From contig CM060465.1 in NCBI GenBank assembly GCA_030544235.1, forward strand, positions 10,099,001-10,163,000: 64,000 nt of DNA, written 5' to 3'. Shown here piece by piece: positions 21,412-35,433 of the stretch (within the stretch, counting starts at the first letter, position 1; each line of letters opens with the position of its first letter). Position numbers and translations under genes: made by a program. This DNA comes from Lepturacanthus savala. Its lineage: Eukaryota > Chordata > Actinopteri > Scombriformes > Trichiuridae. The notes beneath the pieces are model-generated. The model ran no database searches, was not told the origin of the DNA, and saw nothing but the letters and a program-made list of their open reading frames with translations.

Positions 21412-24339
21412 AATTTACACTACATATACTTTTTTTTTCATTCTATGGCCCTCGAAGCCCACTGTATTATTATTATTTTTTTAAAATAGCTTTTACTAAA
21501 AATTCTATATATTTTACCTTTAAAATTAATTTCTAAGTTTCATTTTTGGAAAAATTGATTTTTGGAAAAATGACCAACCAGCCAAATAGAATTTAATTTA
21601 ATTTAATTTTTTTTTTTTTTTTTTTTATTATTATTCTCCTCTGTCGTCTGGCTGACCTCCAGTGGGAGTGTGGGCAGGTTATGGATCACAAAGTTTTATT
21701 CTCTGTGACAACCAGCAGAACTACTTCAGTACTTCAGCTCTCCCCAGACACACCTGAACATCAGCTCCAATCTCAGCCTTTAACCAGACAGACTTACTGT
21801 GTGCATGTGTGTGTGCGTTCGTATGTTTGCAAGGTTATGTGATGTGTGTTTTTGACTTATAAAAGATTGATGGTTTCTCGCCAACTTTCGCGCAATGTTG
21901 CAGATTGTTTACACCTCACGGTTTTCTTACGATCTTGTGATAATGAGTTGCTGGTTTTTGCGTGTGTTTGTGAGTACAGTAAGACCCTGAGTTTGCGTGC
22001 TGGCACGTACTCCTGAAGCGTGACTGCAGGGTTTGTTTGCACTTAAGGAGTCGAGCGGTTTAACTTTGCAAGTAGAAAAACTCCGAAAATCAATGTGACA
22101 CGATGCTTCTCCCTCCTCCCGCAGCCTCCTGGGAGAGTGGGCATGTCAGGCCTGATTATGCCTTCCCAAATCAAACAAAATGGCTCTTGTTGGTTTCTAC
22201 ATCTACTGTATCTCTCCTCCCTCAAGCCTAATGTTGAACATTCACACAGTGTGCTGCAGACGGCTTTGTTAGAAGAGAGCAGTACTCGAGAATCTGTGCT
22301 GTAATCTAGCTCATCTTCCTCGGTGGATGCTCGTCTTTATCCTGTTGAGGAAGACTGTGCAAAAAATATTTGTCACAGATTTTGTCAGTAAGTGTATCTG
22401 AGCCTTAAAGGATCATTTCAGCATTTCTCAACCAGAACCTTGTTTTAATGTAACTTTGAGCATCTATTAGAGTGATCTGTAATTTCTGTGTTTGCTGGGC
22501 ATGCATCCCATGCTGTTTTTGGCTTATATAAAGCAATAGTTTTTGCATTTGTCAGGCTCATATTGTTATCATAGGGCAGACGTGAGTCTAGAAGGCTCTC
22601 CAAATCTCGGGAGAGTCTCAGAAGAGTCTCGTGAGACTTGTTTTGTTGCAGGAAGTTGGTCAGATGTTTTTGGAAACTGGAAATGTGTTCTGCTGGAGAC
22701 ATTCTTAATGTGCTTAAAATAAACTGTAAGTGTCACTAGTCATAGCAGATCATACTTATTATTTACTGCTAGATCACTTAAATAAACATTTAAAGTTAGG
22801 AAAATATGGTCCATATTAAAAAAAAACATGCAATATGTCATTTTCTCAATCAAAACATCAAAACAGTAACAAAAGATAAAATCAAAAATATGTTCTACTA
22901 CAGTTTTCAATTTGCAGGATGGTTGTTAAAAATAAATATTAAATATATAGATATATAGATTAAATATTGTGTTGCTGCAGAGACGTCCTGCCTACACATT
23001 ATATTCTATAGACATAAGTAAATATCTTTGTTTGGTGCAGAACTTTGTAAAATCACACCATCATCAGTTTAATACATCTTTCAATCAAAATCTGAATAAT
23101 CATAGTATCACAAATCCTATCGTAATATCAGTCAAATTGCATTTAAACATTTTTTCCTTACAACAAACCTCAATAGTCCACAGATGAAATGTAAAAGGAA
23201 TGTAAAATAATTCAGCTGCAGATCAATCATCCTGAATAAAAAGCGGAAGATTGGAATTAATGGCAAATAAAGTGTATATTGTTATTACATTAAAATGTTG
23301 TACCTACAGGAATAAACAGGAAATAAAGCAATGTGTTTTGAAACAGAACTCGCTGCTCTCTTATCTTCTTGTGAGCAGTCGTTGGTATGCTGGTTAGCTT
23401 CGCCTCAGGCTGGAGCTGATCGAGGAAGACGGCTCATCAAGATTAGTGACAGGTGTTGGAGTGTGATCTTGACCTGCTGGGGGCGGGATTAAGGAATTCA
23501 GCTCGCTCCCTGCGGCTGAAAAGTTGCATTATTATCCAGTTTGCTACAGAGCAACTTTATTGATGTTGTTTCAGCCGTTTGAATGTCTTCACTAATATGG
23601 ACAATGCCATTTTCTTCTAAGAGCGTCAGATACGGCTTTAAATTTATATTAATTCACTTGGCAGAGATGCTCAATATTCACCACATGTACAGTCTGATCT
23701 ACAATCAGTTACATCATCAGCAGGTTCAAAGGTAAAACTAAATCCTAGAGTGAAACATATATTCGGCACTAGAAGAGAAAAGAAAATACATGAACTCAAC
23801 AAAAGCATCTTGAATCTGTAGGTTTGATAAAGATAAAAAAATAGAGCTTTTTTTTATATTTGTCCTGAAAATGGAAATAAGGTCCAAATTGAACTCTCTG
23901 CTGAATATGTGTCTGCTCTGTAACAGTGGAGGTGAAGAACAAGCTGCACCTTCTTTTATATTGGGTAAAACCTAATTATGTAAAGAAATACGCTTGAAAA
24001 AAAAGATAATCCCAAATTTCTCCCGGTCAAAAGTGAAGGAGAAAATCCAAATCCTCTGAGGGGAAACAGTGCTCAGTGAGAGGTGGACAGACACAGCAGC
24101 AGCAGAGAAAAACACTGATGGAGTCCAGCTCACGTCTAATTGTTGCTGTTAACGATCGTAATAAAGCACAGAAGCAGCCTGTTGGTTCCACAGTGTAGTC
24201 GACACCAACATGTTATTACAGAGGCCTGATACTGAAGTTGAACCAACATTAACATGTAATTCACGTTAATTTATATATAGCTGTGTTTTTCTAAATTTCT
24301 CTTATCATATTATCAACAATTCTGATGTGAACTAAAGGA
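21412..24339. other. intron 1 sequence with no recognised element
   Basis: Contains AATTT/poly-T low-complexity sequence at 21590-21626 and AT-rich stretches. Nothing coding. Confidence 0.45.
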
Positions 24340-24590
24340 AATAAACTATGATGATGTGTGATGTGAACTGATGAATAGACATACCCTAAATAAATAAATA
24401 TAAAAAATGCAACTTGTAACATGAACATAACATGACATGAAAATGAAAAATACTGTGGAAAATGGGGGCAGGGCTCGATAAGCTCCGTCTTCCTCCCTTT
24501 CGGCCATGTTTGATGTGCAGTGAGACTATAATGATGTGTGATGTAAGCTAATAAATAGACATGCCCTAAATAAATAAATAAATAAACTAA
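24340..24590. repeat. direct duplication ending in (AAAT)n
   Basis: ATGATGTGTGATGTGAACTGATGAATAGACATACCC followed by TAAATAAATAAAT (24348-24400) recurs with few changes at 24531-24587. The spacing and simple-repeat tails suggest two copies of a retroelement 3' end. The family is not identified. Confidence 0.5.
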
Positions 24591-25190
24591 TATGAGTCGC
24601 TGGTGGACGAGGTCCAGGCTCAGCCAGTGGTGAGCAGGCTGCTTGAAAGGCAAAAAAAGGGGGGCACCTATAAGATAGTTTTACTAATGAGGAGGACACT
24701 TTATAAGTATGTATATTTGATATAAATTATAGGCTTAACTTAGTTTAACTGCACTACTCTACATAGTTTGTAGTGGTAGGATGGCAGCATTCATGAGAAG
24801 TGTGTAGATTTAAGTTGTGGACTGTGTAGAACACACAGAGACATGGATGGAAGAAGGAAAATAAATCCCTGGGGGTCCGGGGTCCTATGTATATAGATAA
24901 GAGAAGCATAGATCAAAAAAGGGCCCAGCATAAAAGTAATTGCATTAATAATGTTTCATAGCATTTCTTGATCCTCAGCCTTTATGTGTGTTTTTACCCC
25001 CCCCTGAGGCAGTTTAATGCTTTTTACACCCAAGAGGCCAGTTTAGTGTTTTTTTGCTCGCTTGCTTTACAGAGCAGTTTTGTCACTGTTGAGAGGGCAC
25101 TTAGCACAGTTGGGTTGGATATTACTGAAAACCTGTTCATTTATTCTTAGTACAGATATCAAACCTTGTCTAGTAGCTTTATACATTAGG
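24591..25190. other. intron 1 sequence with no recognised feature
   Basis: No gene or defined repeat. Confidence 0.45.
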
Positions 25191-25552
25191 TGTGAAAGTA
25201 AGTAACTAAAACATTTATTTACATACTGTACTTAAGTATAATTTTGAAATACTTGTACTTTACTTGAGTATTTCAAATTTTCTTCTACTTTATAAGTCAC
25301 TTCACTACATTTCTGAGGAAAATATTGTACTTTCTAATATTTCTGAGGATCAAATAATGTCAATAAATTGCTGCTTCATCAGTATCAATAATGTAATTTA
25401 TTTAATGTATTTAATCTATTCACAGCCTATTTTTTTGTTAAACAGGTACTTCTATTGTAATACATCAAGACATTGTACATGGAAATACTTCTACACTTTT
25501 ACTTAAGTAGGATTTTTAGTATTTTTACACTGTAGTATGTCTTCCATCACTG
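25191..25552. mobile_element. near-complete non-autonomous DNA element, same family as 1301-1360
   Basis: Opens with AAAGTAAGTAACTAAAACATTTATTT and carries TACTTAAGTA, TACTTGTACTTTACTTGAGTA, CTTCTACTTTATAAGT and CACTACATTTCTGAGG. It ends ATTTTTACACTGTAGTATGTCTTCCATCACTG. This TACTTAAGTA-rich sequence is a familiar high-copy teleost repeat. No coding capacity. Confidence 0.65.
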
Positions 25553-27989
<2,437 letters not shown>

Positions 27990-28320
27990 TATTTTGATTT
28001 CTGTTTCTCATTGTCTATCTCATTGTCTACCTCTCAGTGTCTCTCAGCATCTCTCTGTCTCTCAGTGTTTCTCTGTCTCATTCCATCTCATTGTCTCTCT
28101 CATTGTCATTGTCTCTTTGTCTCTTAGTGTCTTTCAGTATTTCTTTGTCTCTGTCTGTTTTTCATTGTCGATCTCATTGTCTTCCTCTCAGCGTCTCTAT
28201 CTGTCTCATTGTTTCTCAATGTCTTTCTGTCCCTCTTTCGCATTGTCTATCTCATTGTCTCTCTCTCAGTGTATCTCAGCATCTCTCTCCATGTCTCTCA
28301 GTGTCTCCTTCTTGTGTCTC
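27990..28320. repeat. imperfect CTCTCAGTGT/CTCATTGTCT minisatellite
   Basis: Repeated pyrimidine-rich phrases (CTCATTGTCT, CTCTCAGTGTCTCT, TCTCAGCATCTCT) over about 330 bases. The long + strand SLSLSVS frames are repeat artefacts. Confidence 0.85.
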
Positions 28321-28450
28321 AGTTCCAACAGCAGCAGATAGGGGCTGCTGCAGGACTGTAGAATCTCTTCGTCCAATCCGCTGGCAGGTTGTTTGGAGCC
28401 CGGCTTCCCACTGGCACATCTCCTTCCTCCTGTCTTTTCTCCCGACGGTC

Positions 28451-28454
<4 letters not shown>

Positions 28455-28488
<34 letters not shown>
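28455..28488. repeat. (CT)n microsatellite
   Basis: About 17 CT repeats in a wider pyrimidine-rich stretch to 28550. Confidence 0.95.
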
Positions 28489-28492
<4 letters not shown>

Positions 28493-28539
28493 TCTCTGTG
28501 TCTCTCTCTGTCTCCCTTCCCCCTCTCCTCCCTCCCCCC

Positions 28540-28725
28540 TCCACCACATCGCTGTCTTCTTCTCTGGGATTAAAACCGGCTGCAGCCGGGTGCCGTGTGC
28601 CGGAGCAGCGGTTGAGGAGCAGTAAGGCAGGAGGAGGAGGAGGAGGAGGAGGACGGTGAGGTTTCACCGAAGCAGCAGGAGATGTGCGGCGGGCGGCTGC
28701 GAGGCTAGAGGACGCCTGGGAGAAC
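28540..28725 (+). promoter_or_regulatory. candidate internal CpG-rich promoter / alternative first exon
   Basis: A GC- and CpG-rich patch, with about a dozen CpGs in 170 bases, in otherwise AT-rich intron. It has a TATA-like GATTAAAACC at 28568-28577, a (GGA)n run at 28630-28652 and two potential donors, CA|GTAAGG (exon end 28621) and CG|GTGAGG (exon end 28655). No ATG lies between 28590 and 28655. It sits 3.2 kb before exon 2. Promoter activity is inference. It could equally be an enhancer or a chance GC patch. Confidence 0.3.
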
Positions 28726-29526
28726 AGGCTGTCTGTGGATGTATACCTGTGGAGAAAGGACGGCTTTATCAACATCTGGGACAGCTGCTGACGAGGTGCT
28801 GGACTGCACTGCCTTTTTCTCTACTGTCTACCTCTCCATCTCCGTCTCTCCATCCCCCCTCCTCTCCCTCTCTGAACATATATCTGTATGTGTTGGTCTG
28901 CATGTACAAATATTTGTGTGTCAGTGTGTGTGCGCGTCACAGATAGTGTGTGTGTGTGCGTGTGTGTGTGTGTGAGATTACATGGGTGTTTGGTGTGATG
29001 TTTACCCATTTCAACCTGAACGCTGCGACAGCCTTAATGTTAATCAAGATTTCATCCTGTCTGCCTTTGTTTTCTGGCCCTCTCTCCTCTCTCCTCTCTC
29101 CTCTCCTCCTCTCCTCTCTTCTCCTTCCCTCACAGCCTCACTAAAATGGTGTCGGTTTACATAAGATGCTATCCCAAAAGGACTCCCCTCCTGTAGAATC
29201 ACATCCTCACCTGTGTCACCAACATACATGTGTGTGTCTGCAGGGTGGGAGGCAGAGATTTTCTTCTCCGGTAGGGGTGGTAGGTGGCGGTGCATTCGTC
29301 TCCACCGGTAGGCCAATTGCTGTCAAGTCCATTTGGCAGAGAGACCGCCGGAGTATGCACGAGTGAGGAGACATGTTTGTCATTTGTAAATGCACGGCGT
29401 GTAACCTCAGCCCCCCCTCTGTCGGATGTGATCGTTGTGCATACACAATGTTGTGTGGAGAACAAGTTCTCCTCCTTTTCCTTGGTTTTGGGATGAAGGG
29501 AGGAGAAACTCTTCATGGACATTATC

Positions 29527-29530
<4 letters not shown>
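28726..29530. other. intron 1 sequence with no recognised element
   Basis: Includes pyrimidine-rich CCTCTCTCCTCTC at 29080-29130 and a TG-rich patch at 28945-28975. Open frames here overlap on both strands and lack support. Confidence 0.4.

Positions 29531-29600
<70 letters not shown>
29531..29600. repeat. (TG)n microsatellite
   Basis: About 35 perfect TG repeats. Confidence 0.97.
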
Positions 29601-29601
<1 letters not shown>

Positions 29602-29809
29602 AACATAGACATCTTGGCCTGCTCCTCTGTTGATGTTTGTCATTTATTTGACTCTGTTTAGATTGAGTGAAGATTTACAGCCGATACTCAGCAGAGACAG
29701 AGGCAAAGATGAGGTGGCTCCTGTCCTCTATAGGCCTTTAATCAGTCAACCTGCTGACACCACACATGAAGCCCCAAGGGATCACTGGTTTACACAATTA
29801 TTTTGTGTT

Positions 29810-29810
<1 letters not shown>

Positions 29811-29871
<61 letters not shown>

Positions 29872-29883
29872 TGTGTGTGTGTG
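29811..29883. repeat. (TG)n microsatellite
   Basis: TG repeats with single TATG interruptions at both ends. The 29601-29810 spacer holds nothing recognised. Confidence 0.97.
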
Positions 29884-31062
29884 CATGCAGTTTTCTTTTT
29901 TTATTTACACATTAAGATAGTTTTCATGCAGAATCCTTTGCTAAAGCTCTTCAGGATGCAGTGATGTGACCCATTCACATTAAAGACAGTTTCTTTGTCG
30001 GTAGCAGCATTTGCATAGGCCCTAATATTGCACTTTTAATCAGATCAATAGCCCAATCAGAATAAAAATGCCTGATGTAACCACCTTATTCAAAACAGAC
30101 TGGTCCAATTGGGAGGAATTTTCATCTTTCTCATGTTGAGCGGTGAATTATCCTTTGAATAATCTGATCAAAAGGAAAATAATAACCATGTAAACACTTG
30201 ATCTGATAGAATCTCTCTGATTTTCTTCCACGCGGGTTTCCTCAAGGCTCTGAAAGAAGACTAGTTTTCACAGGGGACAAAAGCAGTAGTGAAACAGATT
30301 TGGTCTGTGAGTTACACAATTTAAGGTTTGATGAACGAAGCGTCCAATGATTGAAAATATTGATCCCAGCACACAATGTGGGTCCATCTCAAAAGTCCTA
30401 TTAACAGGCAGAATCACTTTAATTAGCGTCCATGTTAAAATACAATGCTACACAACTCTTAAAGGTCCAATACTATTTACAATACACTTTTCCTGAGATA
30501 TATTTGAAGTTGTGATGTCTCTAACAAGATATATTTGTGGTTTTATGAATCAAAACTCATCTCATATTTGGGTAGTTTTCTAATCTCATTCAAGTACTTT
30601 TCTATGTGTATTTTTAAGGATTGCCTCCTCTGATTGGCTGATTTAAATGGCTGTAAATGGGGTTGGCGAGAACCGGTCTGTTTTAGTTCCTAATTGGGTC
30701 AGTACTGGAGTACTCATAAGCTGCAAAACAAATGGCTCTGTGATCAGTATTTAACGTGGCATTATTTCATGTCATTTCAACTGTCTCTAATGATGAAAAA
30801 AACACTGTTGTCAGGTGATGACTCTGCATGTTTATAACGTTCCCCAGTCATGGCCAACAGGGCAAAACCTTTGAAAGTGTGAAAATGCAGATAAACCAAA
30901 AAAATGTCATATGTTAAATGGTATTGGTATGGTAGAGAGAAAACATCAGAAACATCATGGAACATCCTAAAGTTTGTAGTAACTTCTTGTTTGTTAAAAA
31001 GATTAATTGAGTGTTTTAATATGTGTTTTGATCAACAGGATTAAAAATGTTTTTTTTAGATA
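29884..31062. other. intron 1 sequence with no defined element
   Basis: Phrases such as AAAGGTCCAATACTATTTACA and CTCTGATTGGCTGATTTAAATGG at 30460-30660 look repeat-like, but no boundaries could be set. Confidence 0.3.
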
Positions 31063-31260
31063 AAGCAGGTGCCATTAGATTAGATTCCATTATGATTTGT
31101 TCAAGGTCTGCTCAGGAAAATGAGTATTAGACAAAGTAAATATGATGTGTTTTTAGTTTTAATATTGGAAAATGTTGCTTTTGGTGAGAAACACCAATAA
31201 CTATAGGTGTTTGGATGATGTATTTGTTAGAACATAAATGTTAGAGCCTATGACCTATTT
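31063..31260. repeat. dispersed repeat B, copy 1
   Basis: Shares CATTATGAT(T/G)TGTTCAAGGTCTGCTCA and TTTTGGTGAGAA with the region 60164-60780, in the same order and orientation. This shows a dispersed repeat family. Type unknown. Confidence 0.55.
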
Positions 31261-31894
31261 GACAAATGATATAACGTATTGATAAGACTATTGATCCATA
31301 TAATTATCAATAAGCAGACAATAAAATCCTAATGATATTGTCACAACTTCACAGAGCTGACAGCTGGTTTTAAGGCTCAGTTTGTGATACAGGCCACATG
31401 TTTCTCTGTGGACTGAGAGTTTAGAAACAGGGACAGTATTTCTATTAATAATTAAGAACACCTTAATATGGGACCTTTAAATTTAGGGAAAAGAAAGCAC
31501 TGGTATGATTGGTAAACCGTATAAGTAGATAAACATGGGTTGAGATATAAGAATCAGTATCAGGAATGTACAAAAATTCTTTATTGTATATTCAACTGTT
31601 GTAATCTTGGTTGAAGCTTTTTGATGTTTCCACTGAGTGAAATGTTCAAAGGATTCTCCACTCTGCTGTAAAGAGGAGCAGCATGTGGGGTTTGGACAGT
31701 GTCGGTTGCACAGCGTGAGCTTTCAGTGACTGGCAGGCTGCTGCTTGTTCTTCCAATTAAGAGAAATCTCTGCAGTTGCTTCCAGGACGGTGTCACTTGC
31801 ATCATGAATGATCCCGAAACAATATTCAGCCCGCTAACAGGCTTCAGTGGAACGTGAGCGGATGGCTCTCTGAACTCCGTGTGTTTGTGTTTAG
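31261..31894. other. intron 1 sequence before exon 2
   Basis: No repeat recognised. The acceptor region reads TGTGTTTGTGTTTAG. Confidence 0.5.
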
Positions 31895-32011
31895 GAGGCG
31901 TGGTTGACAAGGATCTGCGGCACTACCTCAACCTGCGCTTCTCCAAGGGCTCAGTGGACCACGACCACCAGCAGATCATCAGAGACAACCTCTACCTCCG
32001 CACTGTTCCCT
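31895..32011 (+). CDS. magi2: MAGI2 orthologue, exon 2: start of the guanylate-kinase-like region
   Basis: 117 bases, phase 1 at both ends, completing codon 100 and running to the first base of codon 139. It encodes GGVVDKDLRHYLNL, then SKGSVDHDHQQIIRDNLYLRTVP. The DKDLRHYLN and GS-DH--QQ-IRDNLY phrases are diagnostic of the MAGI linker between PDZ0 and the GK-like domain. The flanks are good splice sites: TTTAG before 31895 and T|GTAAGT after 32011. The MAGI GK-like domain is regarded as catalytically inactive and serves in protein binding. The exon contains no ATG in any frame, which matters for alternative starts. It is a multiple of three, so skipping would keep the frame. Confidence 0.95.
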
Positions 32012-32339
32012 GTAAGTCCTCCTAACTCCTTCTCTCGTCTTTGATCTCTTCCTCTCCTCTTCTTTCTCTGTTTCTTAGATATAATCATCCCTCCCTCCCC
32101 GTCCAGCTCTATTTCCTTCTCTCTTTTTTTAGTTTTCCCTCCCTCCTCGCCCTCGGGGATGTTGCCCTCGTATTTTTCATCACTCGCTCTTTCTCTCTTT
32201 CTCTCTGTCTCCCGCCGCCTCTCTCCTCTCTCCTCAATCGTCCGGCTGCTGAGCTCTCAGCCTGAGGTTTCCACGGCAACCACCCTCTTGTCTCGAGGCT
32301 TGCGTTGCTGTGCGCCCTGCCCCCTTCAGCACACGCTAG

Positions 32340-32672
32340 ACATGCACAACACACACGCACACACACATGCACACGAAAATAAAAAAAATAACATGTCACT
32401 CTATCAGAAAGATGTTTCTGTGAGAATCTTTACATGCTGGACACACACAAACACACACTCATCCTCACACACACAAACACAATCATTCTGACACACAAAT
32501 ACACAGGTGCATCTTCTCACAAACAAATACACACACTCATCCACGCATACACAAACACACACACTTATTCTCACAGACAAACATGCTTTCACAGACATAG
32601 GCACAAACGCAGACACACAAGCACATCCTCAAACACACACACATTCTCACACACATACACACACGTGTATAC
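32340..32672. repeat. CA-rich imperfect repeat region
   Basis: Interrupted CA with recurring ACACAAACACACAC, CATTCTCACACAC and ACAGACA(A/T) units over about 330 bases. Confidence 0.85.
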
Positions 32673-32910
32673 ACACTGATGCCTGTGGGAATTTTGATGT
32701 GTGTGTATGCTTACTGTACATGAAGCAACACATGTCTTCATTGTGCGTTGAATGTTGGGTAATGATGTCATAGCAGTGATTGACAAGAGGCGATGGCGAC
32801 ATTGTAAGCTCCGCCTCCTTCTCTACATGGAGCAGCTCGTGAATCAGCTTCTGTGACGACTGACTGTGTTGATGACATGATTCCTGTCCTGCAGCGTGTG
32901 GATCACTGCT
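32673..32910. other. intron 2 sequence with no recognised feature
   Basis: Nothing supported. Confidence 0.45.
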
Positions 32911-33027
32911 GCATTTGATTGGATGTTTGTTAACGACATTGCTTTTAATTGGACATTTGTTAACAGTGCTGCATTTGATTGGATGTTTGTTAACAACATT
33001 TCATTTGATTGGATGTTTGTTAATCAG
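32911..33027. repeat. 30-bp tandem repeat, about 3.9 copies
   Basis: Units begin at 32911, 32941, 32971 and 33001, each close to GCATTTGATTGGATGTTTGT followed by TAACAACATT. Unit 2 differs most (AATTGGACATTTGTTAACAGTGCT). Each unit keeps an ATTGG (CCAAT-complement) and a GTTAA(C/T) motif. 0.9 kb downstream of exon 2. Confidence 0.95.
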
Positions 33028-33886
33028 CTTCATGAAGAAGTGAAGATTTGACATTAGTGATGTTTCAGCTTCTACGATACAAGATGTCCTCTACTGGTGT
33101 GTTGAGCTGCTGACACAGAAGTGATTGTTTAATACGCTGCCACAGCTGCACCGCTCCTCTCTCTTTCTCTCCCTCCCTCCCTCCTGTCGTCTTCATCTCT
33201 TTACTTTCACTCTCTCTTGCCTCTTTTTTTTCTTTTGGTCACTACCTCTCTCCATCACATTTTCCCTCCCTTTCAATTTGAACTCCAGAGTGCCCACTGG
33301 TTCTCTTCCTTCTCTTCCACCTTCCCCTTGTATTCTGCCTTTCTCCTCCTGTTGGCTGTGTAATTGTGCAGCAAAGGCGGGCTTACAGGGTGACGGCGGA
33401 GGTGACGGAGGTCTGGCTGAGGTTCAACACTGCAGGCCCGCCCGACGGAATCCGAAGGACACCACGGGGTCCGACCGCTCCCACCACGTTTCAATTAAAT
33501 CAATTTTGTCACCACGTTTCAATTAAAGCCTCCTCTCAGCTCTTCTTGAGAATGGAAACATTCATTCTGTCATGTTTGAGTTGTAATGACATCCCATAAT
33601 TAAATGCCTATCACTTAACAATGCTGATCCAGCGTAATGAAGATTATAGACTCCCAGGCCTCCTGCGTGGCTGCTTTGAATCCTATGCTGCATATGAATT
33701 GAATTCCTACAGCGTTACAGAGGTTCCCCGCCCTGCTCTGCACCTGCTCCACCTGATTTAATTCTCCAGTGGTCAGCAGGTCATTGTGCTGCTTACACAG
33801 CTCTGCAGGACGTCCTGAAAAACTCTTACAGCAGCTTAGTCAGGACTATGACCCAGCATCAGACGGCTGGAAAGCAGGGGCTGTGG
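33028..33886. other. intron 2 sequence
   Basis: Pyrimidine-rich at 33155-33290. A tandem copy of CACCACGTTTCAATTAAA occurs at 33482-33530. 33560-33760 looks unique and balanced. No coding exon supported. Confidence 0.4.
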
Positions 33887-33917
<31 letters not shown>

Positions 33918-33918
33918 C
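33887..33918. repeat. (GAT)n microsatellite
   Basis: About ten GAT/ATG trinucleotides. Confidence 0.95.
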
Positions 33919-34091
33919 CTGAGGGTGGAACTGCTGGTGACCTGCAGGCTGTTAGTTGTTGTGGTACTGAGCATTATTATAAAATCTGTGTTCCTCTCCT
34001 GTGTGCAGGGCTGTGGCGGCGCTGTCAGTGTGAGTCTGTCAGCTTGATGAGCAAACGCCACTCTGCATCACAACATGCTGTCACTCTGAAG

Positions 34092-34094
<3 letters not shown>

Positions 34095-34153
<59 letters not shown>
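34095..34153. repeat. (GT)n microsatellite
   Basis: About 29 perfect GT repeats. Confidence 0.97.
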
Positions 34154-34155
<2 letters not shown>

Positions 34156-34881
34156 CTCATACAGCCAGAAGGCTCACATACTTACATCAACTCCTGCATC
34201 CTCTTACATCACTCGGCAGCGAGGTCCCCCCCCTCCAAAAAAAAGAATGAATTGAATAATGGTTTGTATCTGATATTAATAACTTTTTTCACACAATGTA
34301 TTGTTGCCTCCAGGCTTCCTGCTGTGTGTTTTGCTCTTGTTTGTTTGTGAATGTTTACTTATTTTGCACGTTTCTTTTTCACATGCATTCGCACTTCAAC
34401 AAGCACACATGCTCAAACGCTCGCAGACTGTTACTTTAACTGCTGCTCTGCCAAAGACGAGTCTCCGTCTTTCGCTGTATTAGCTGTTGTGCTTAGTGGC
34501 GCTGGTACAGGTCATGTGACTAAAATTGGTCACCGGTGGAAAAAGAAGTAACAGTGTTTTATCTGAGTTAAAGCTACGCCATGAGAGAGTTCTCTCTTGT
34601 CAAATCTGATTCTTTCCAACAGTATAACGTTGCTGTACTATGATGCTGTGAATATATCATATAGTTGTTGCATTGTGTCAGAATATAATACGGTGATACT
34701 TGATACAATTCAATAGGCTGCTTCAATCAGTTTAAACTCACAAGCAACTTCACACAGAGTCAGACTGTGTTGACTTCTGAGATACACAAATATTTCCTAC
34801 TTTATCAAAACTCACATTCATTGCACTAAGTAAAATGAGAAACACTACAGTAAGAGCACTTTAGTTTCCTAAATCACACAC
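34154..34881. other. intron 2 sequence with no recognised feature
   Basis: Nothing supported. Confidence 0.45.
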
Positions 34882-35433
34882 TTCTCTCAGTCACTTCTTT
34901 GCAGTGCATTCTAATTCCCTCACTGGTTTGTACAGTGCACTGAAACTGAGATATTAGTACCATCCCAAATCAAACACTGCAACTGTGCACTTACCAGAAA
35001 TGACTTCTTCTTCAGGTACTAATTTTTAAAGACTACAACTGACCTTTGGAGCTCTGATTGTTGACACTTGACAGCCGATCGAAACCAGGGTTGTGTTTTA
35101 CTGCTTGTCTTCTTGTGTAACAGTGAGTGTTTTTTTTTTTTTTTTTTCGGGACATTTACACCAATATCAGCTTCACCTGCTTCATTATTGCCACTTCTGT
35201 TGCTAAGTAACATCTGCTATCTTCTGTTATGTAGTTAGGTACGATGTCACTATGCCACTAAGATGGTCGCTGTTAAGGGTGGAAAGTGTCCAATGATTTA
35301 CACTCAAAACTCTGGTTGTGTGGGTGTGCCAAGTATTTGCACACAGTGCGCTACATGTTCGCACGCTGCACAGTGTGAACGCATTTAAAATATTAAGTGT
35401 AAGTGTGCAAGTACACGATTTGGAACACAGCAC
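34882..35433. mobile_element. dispersed repeat C, copy 1
   Basis: Shares with 37745-38147 the blocks TTTGCAGTG, CAGTGCACTGA, GGAGC(T/C)CTGATTG, ACTTGACAGC(C/T)GATCGAA and TATGTAGTTA. Copy 1 ends TTTGGAACACAGCAC and contains ACCATCCCAAATCAAACAC (34959-34977), possibly an internal end. Looks like a non-autonomous DNA element with CCCAAAT-type ends. Superfamily uncertain. A poly-T run occupies 35130-35148. Confidence 0.6.

Noticed and set aside
29166..29370. Possible extra exon after a CTGCAG acceptor-like site
   Set aside because: No MAGI2-like or other recognisable protein, and competing open frames on the other strand.
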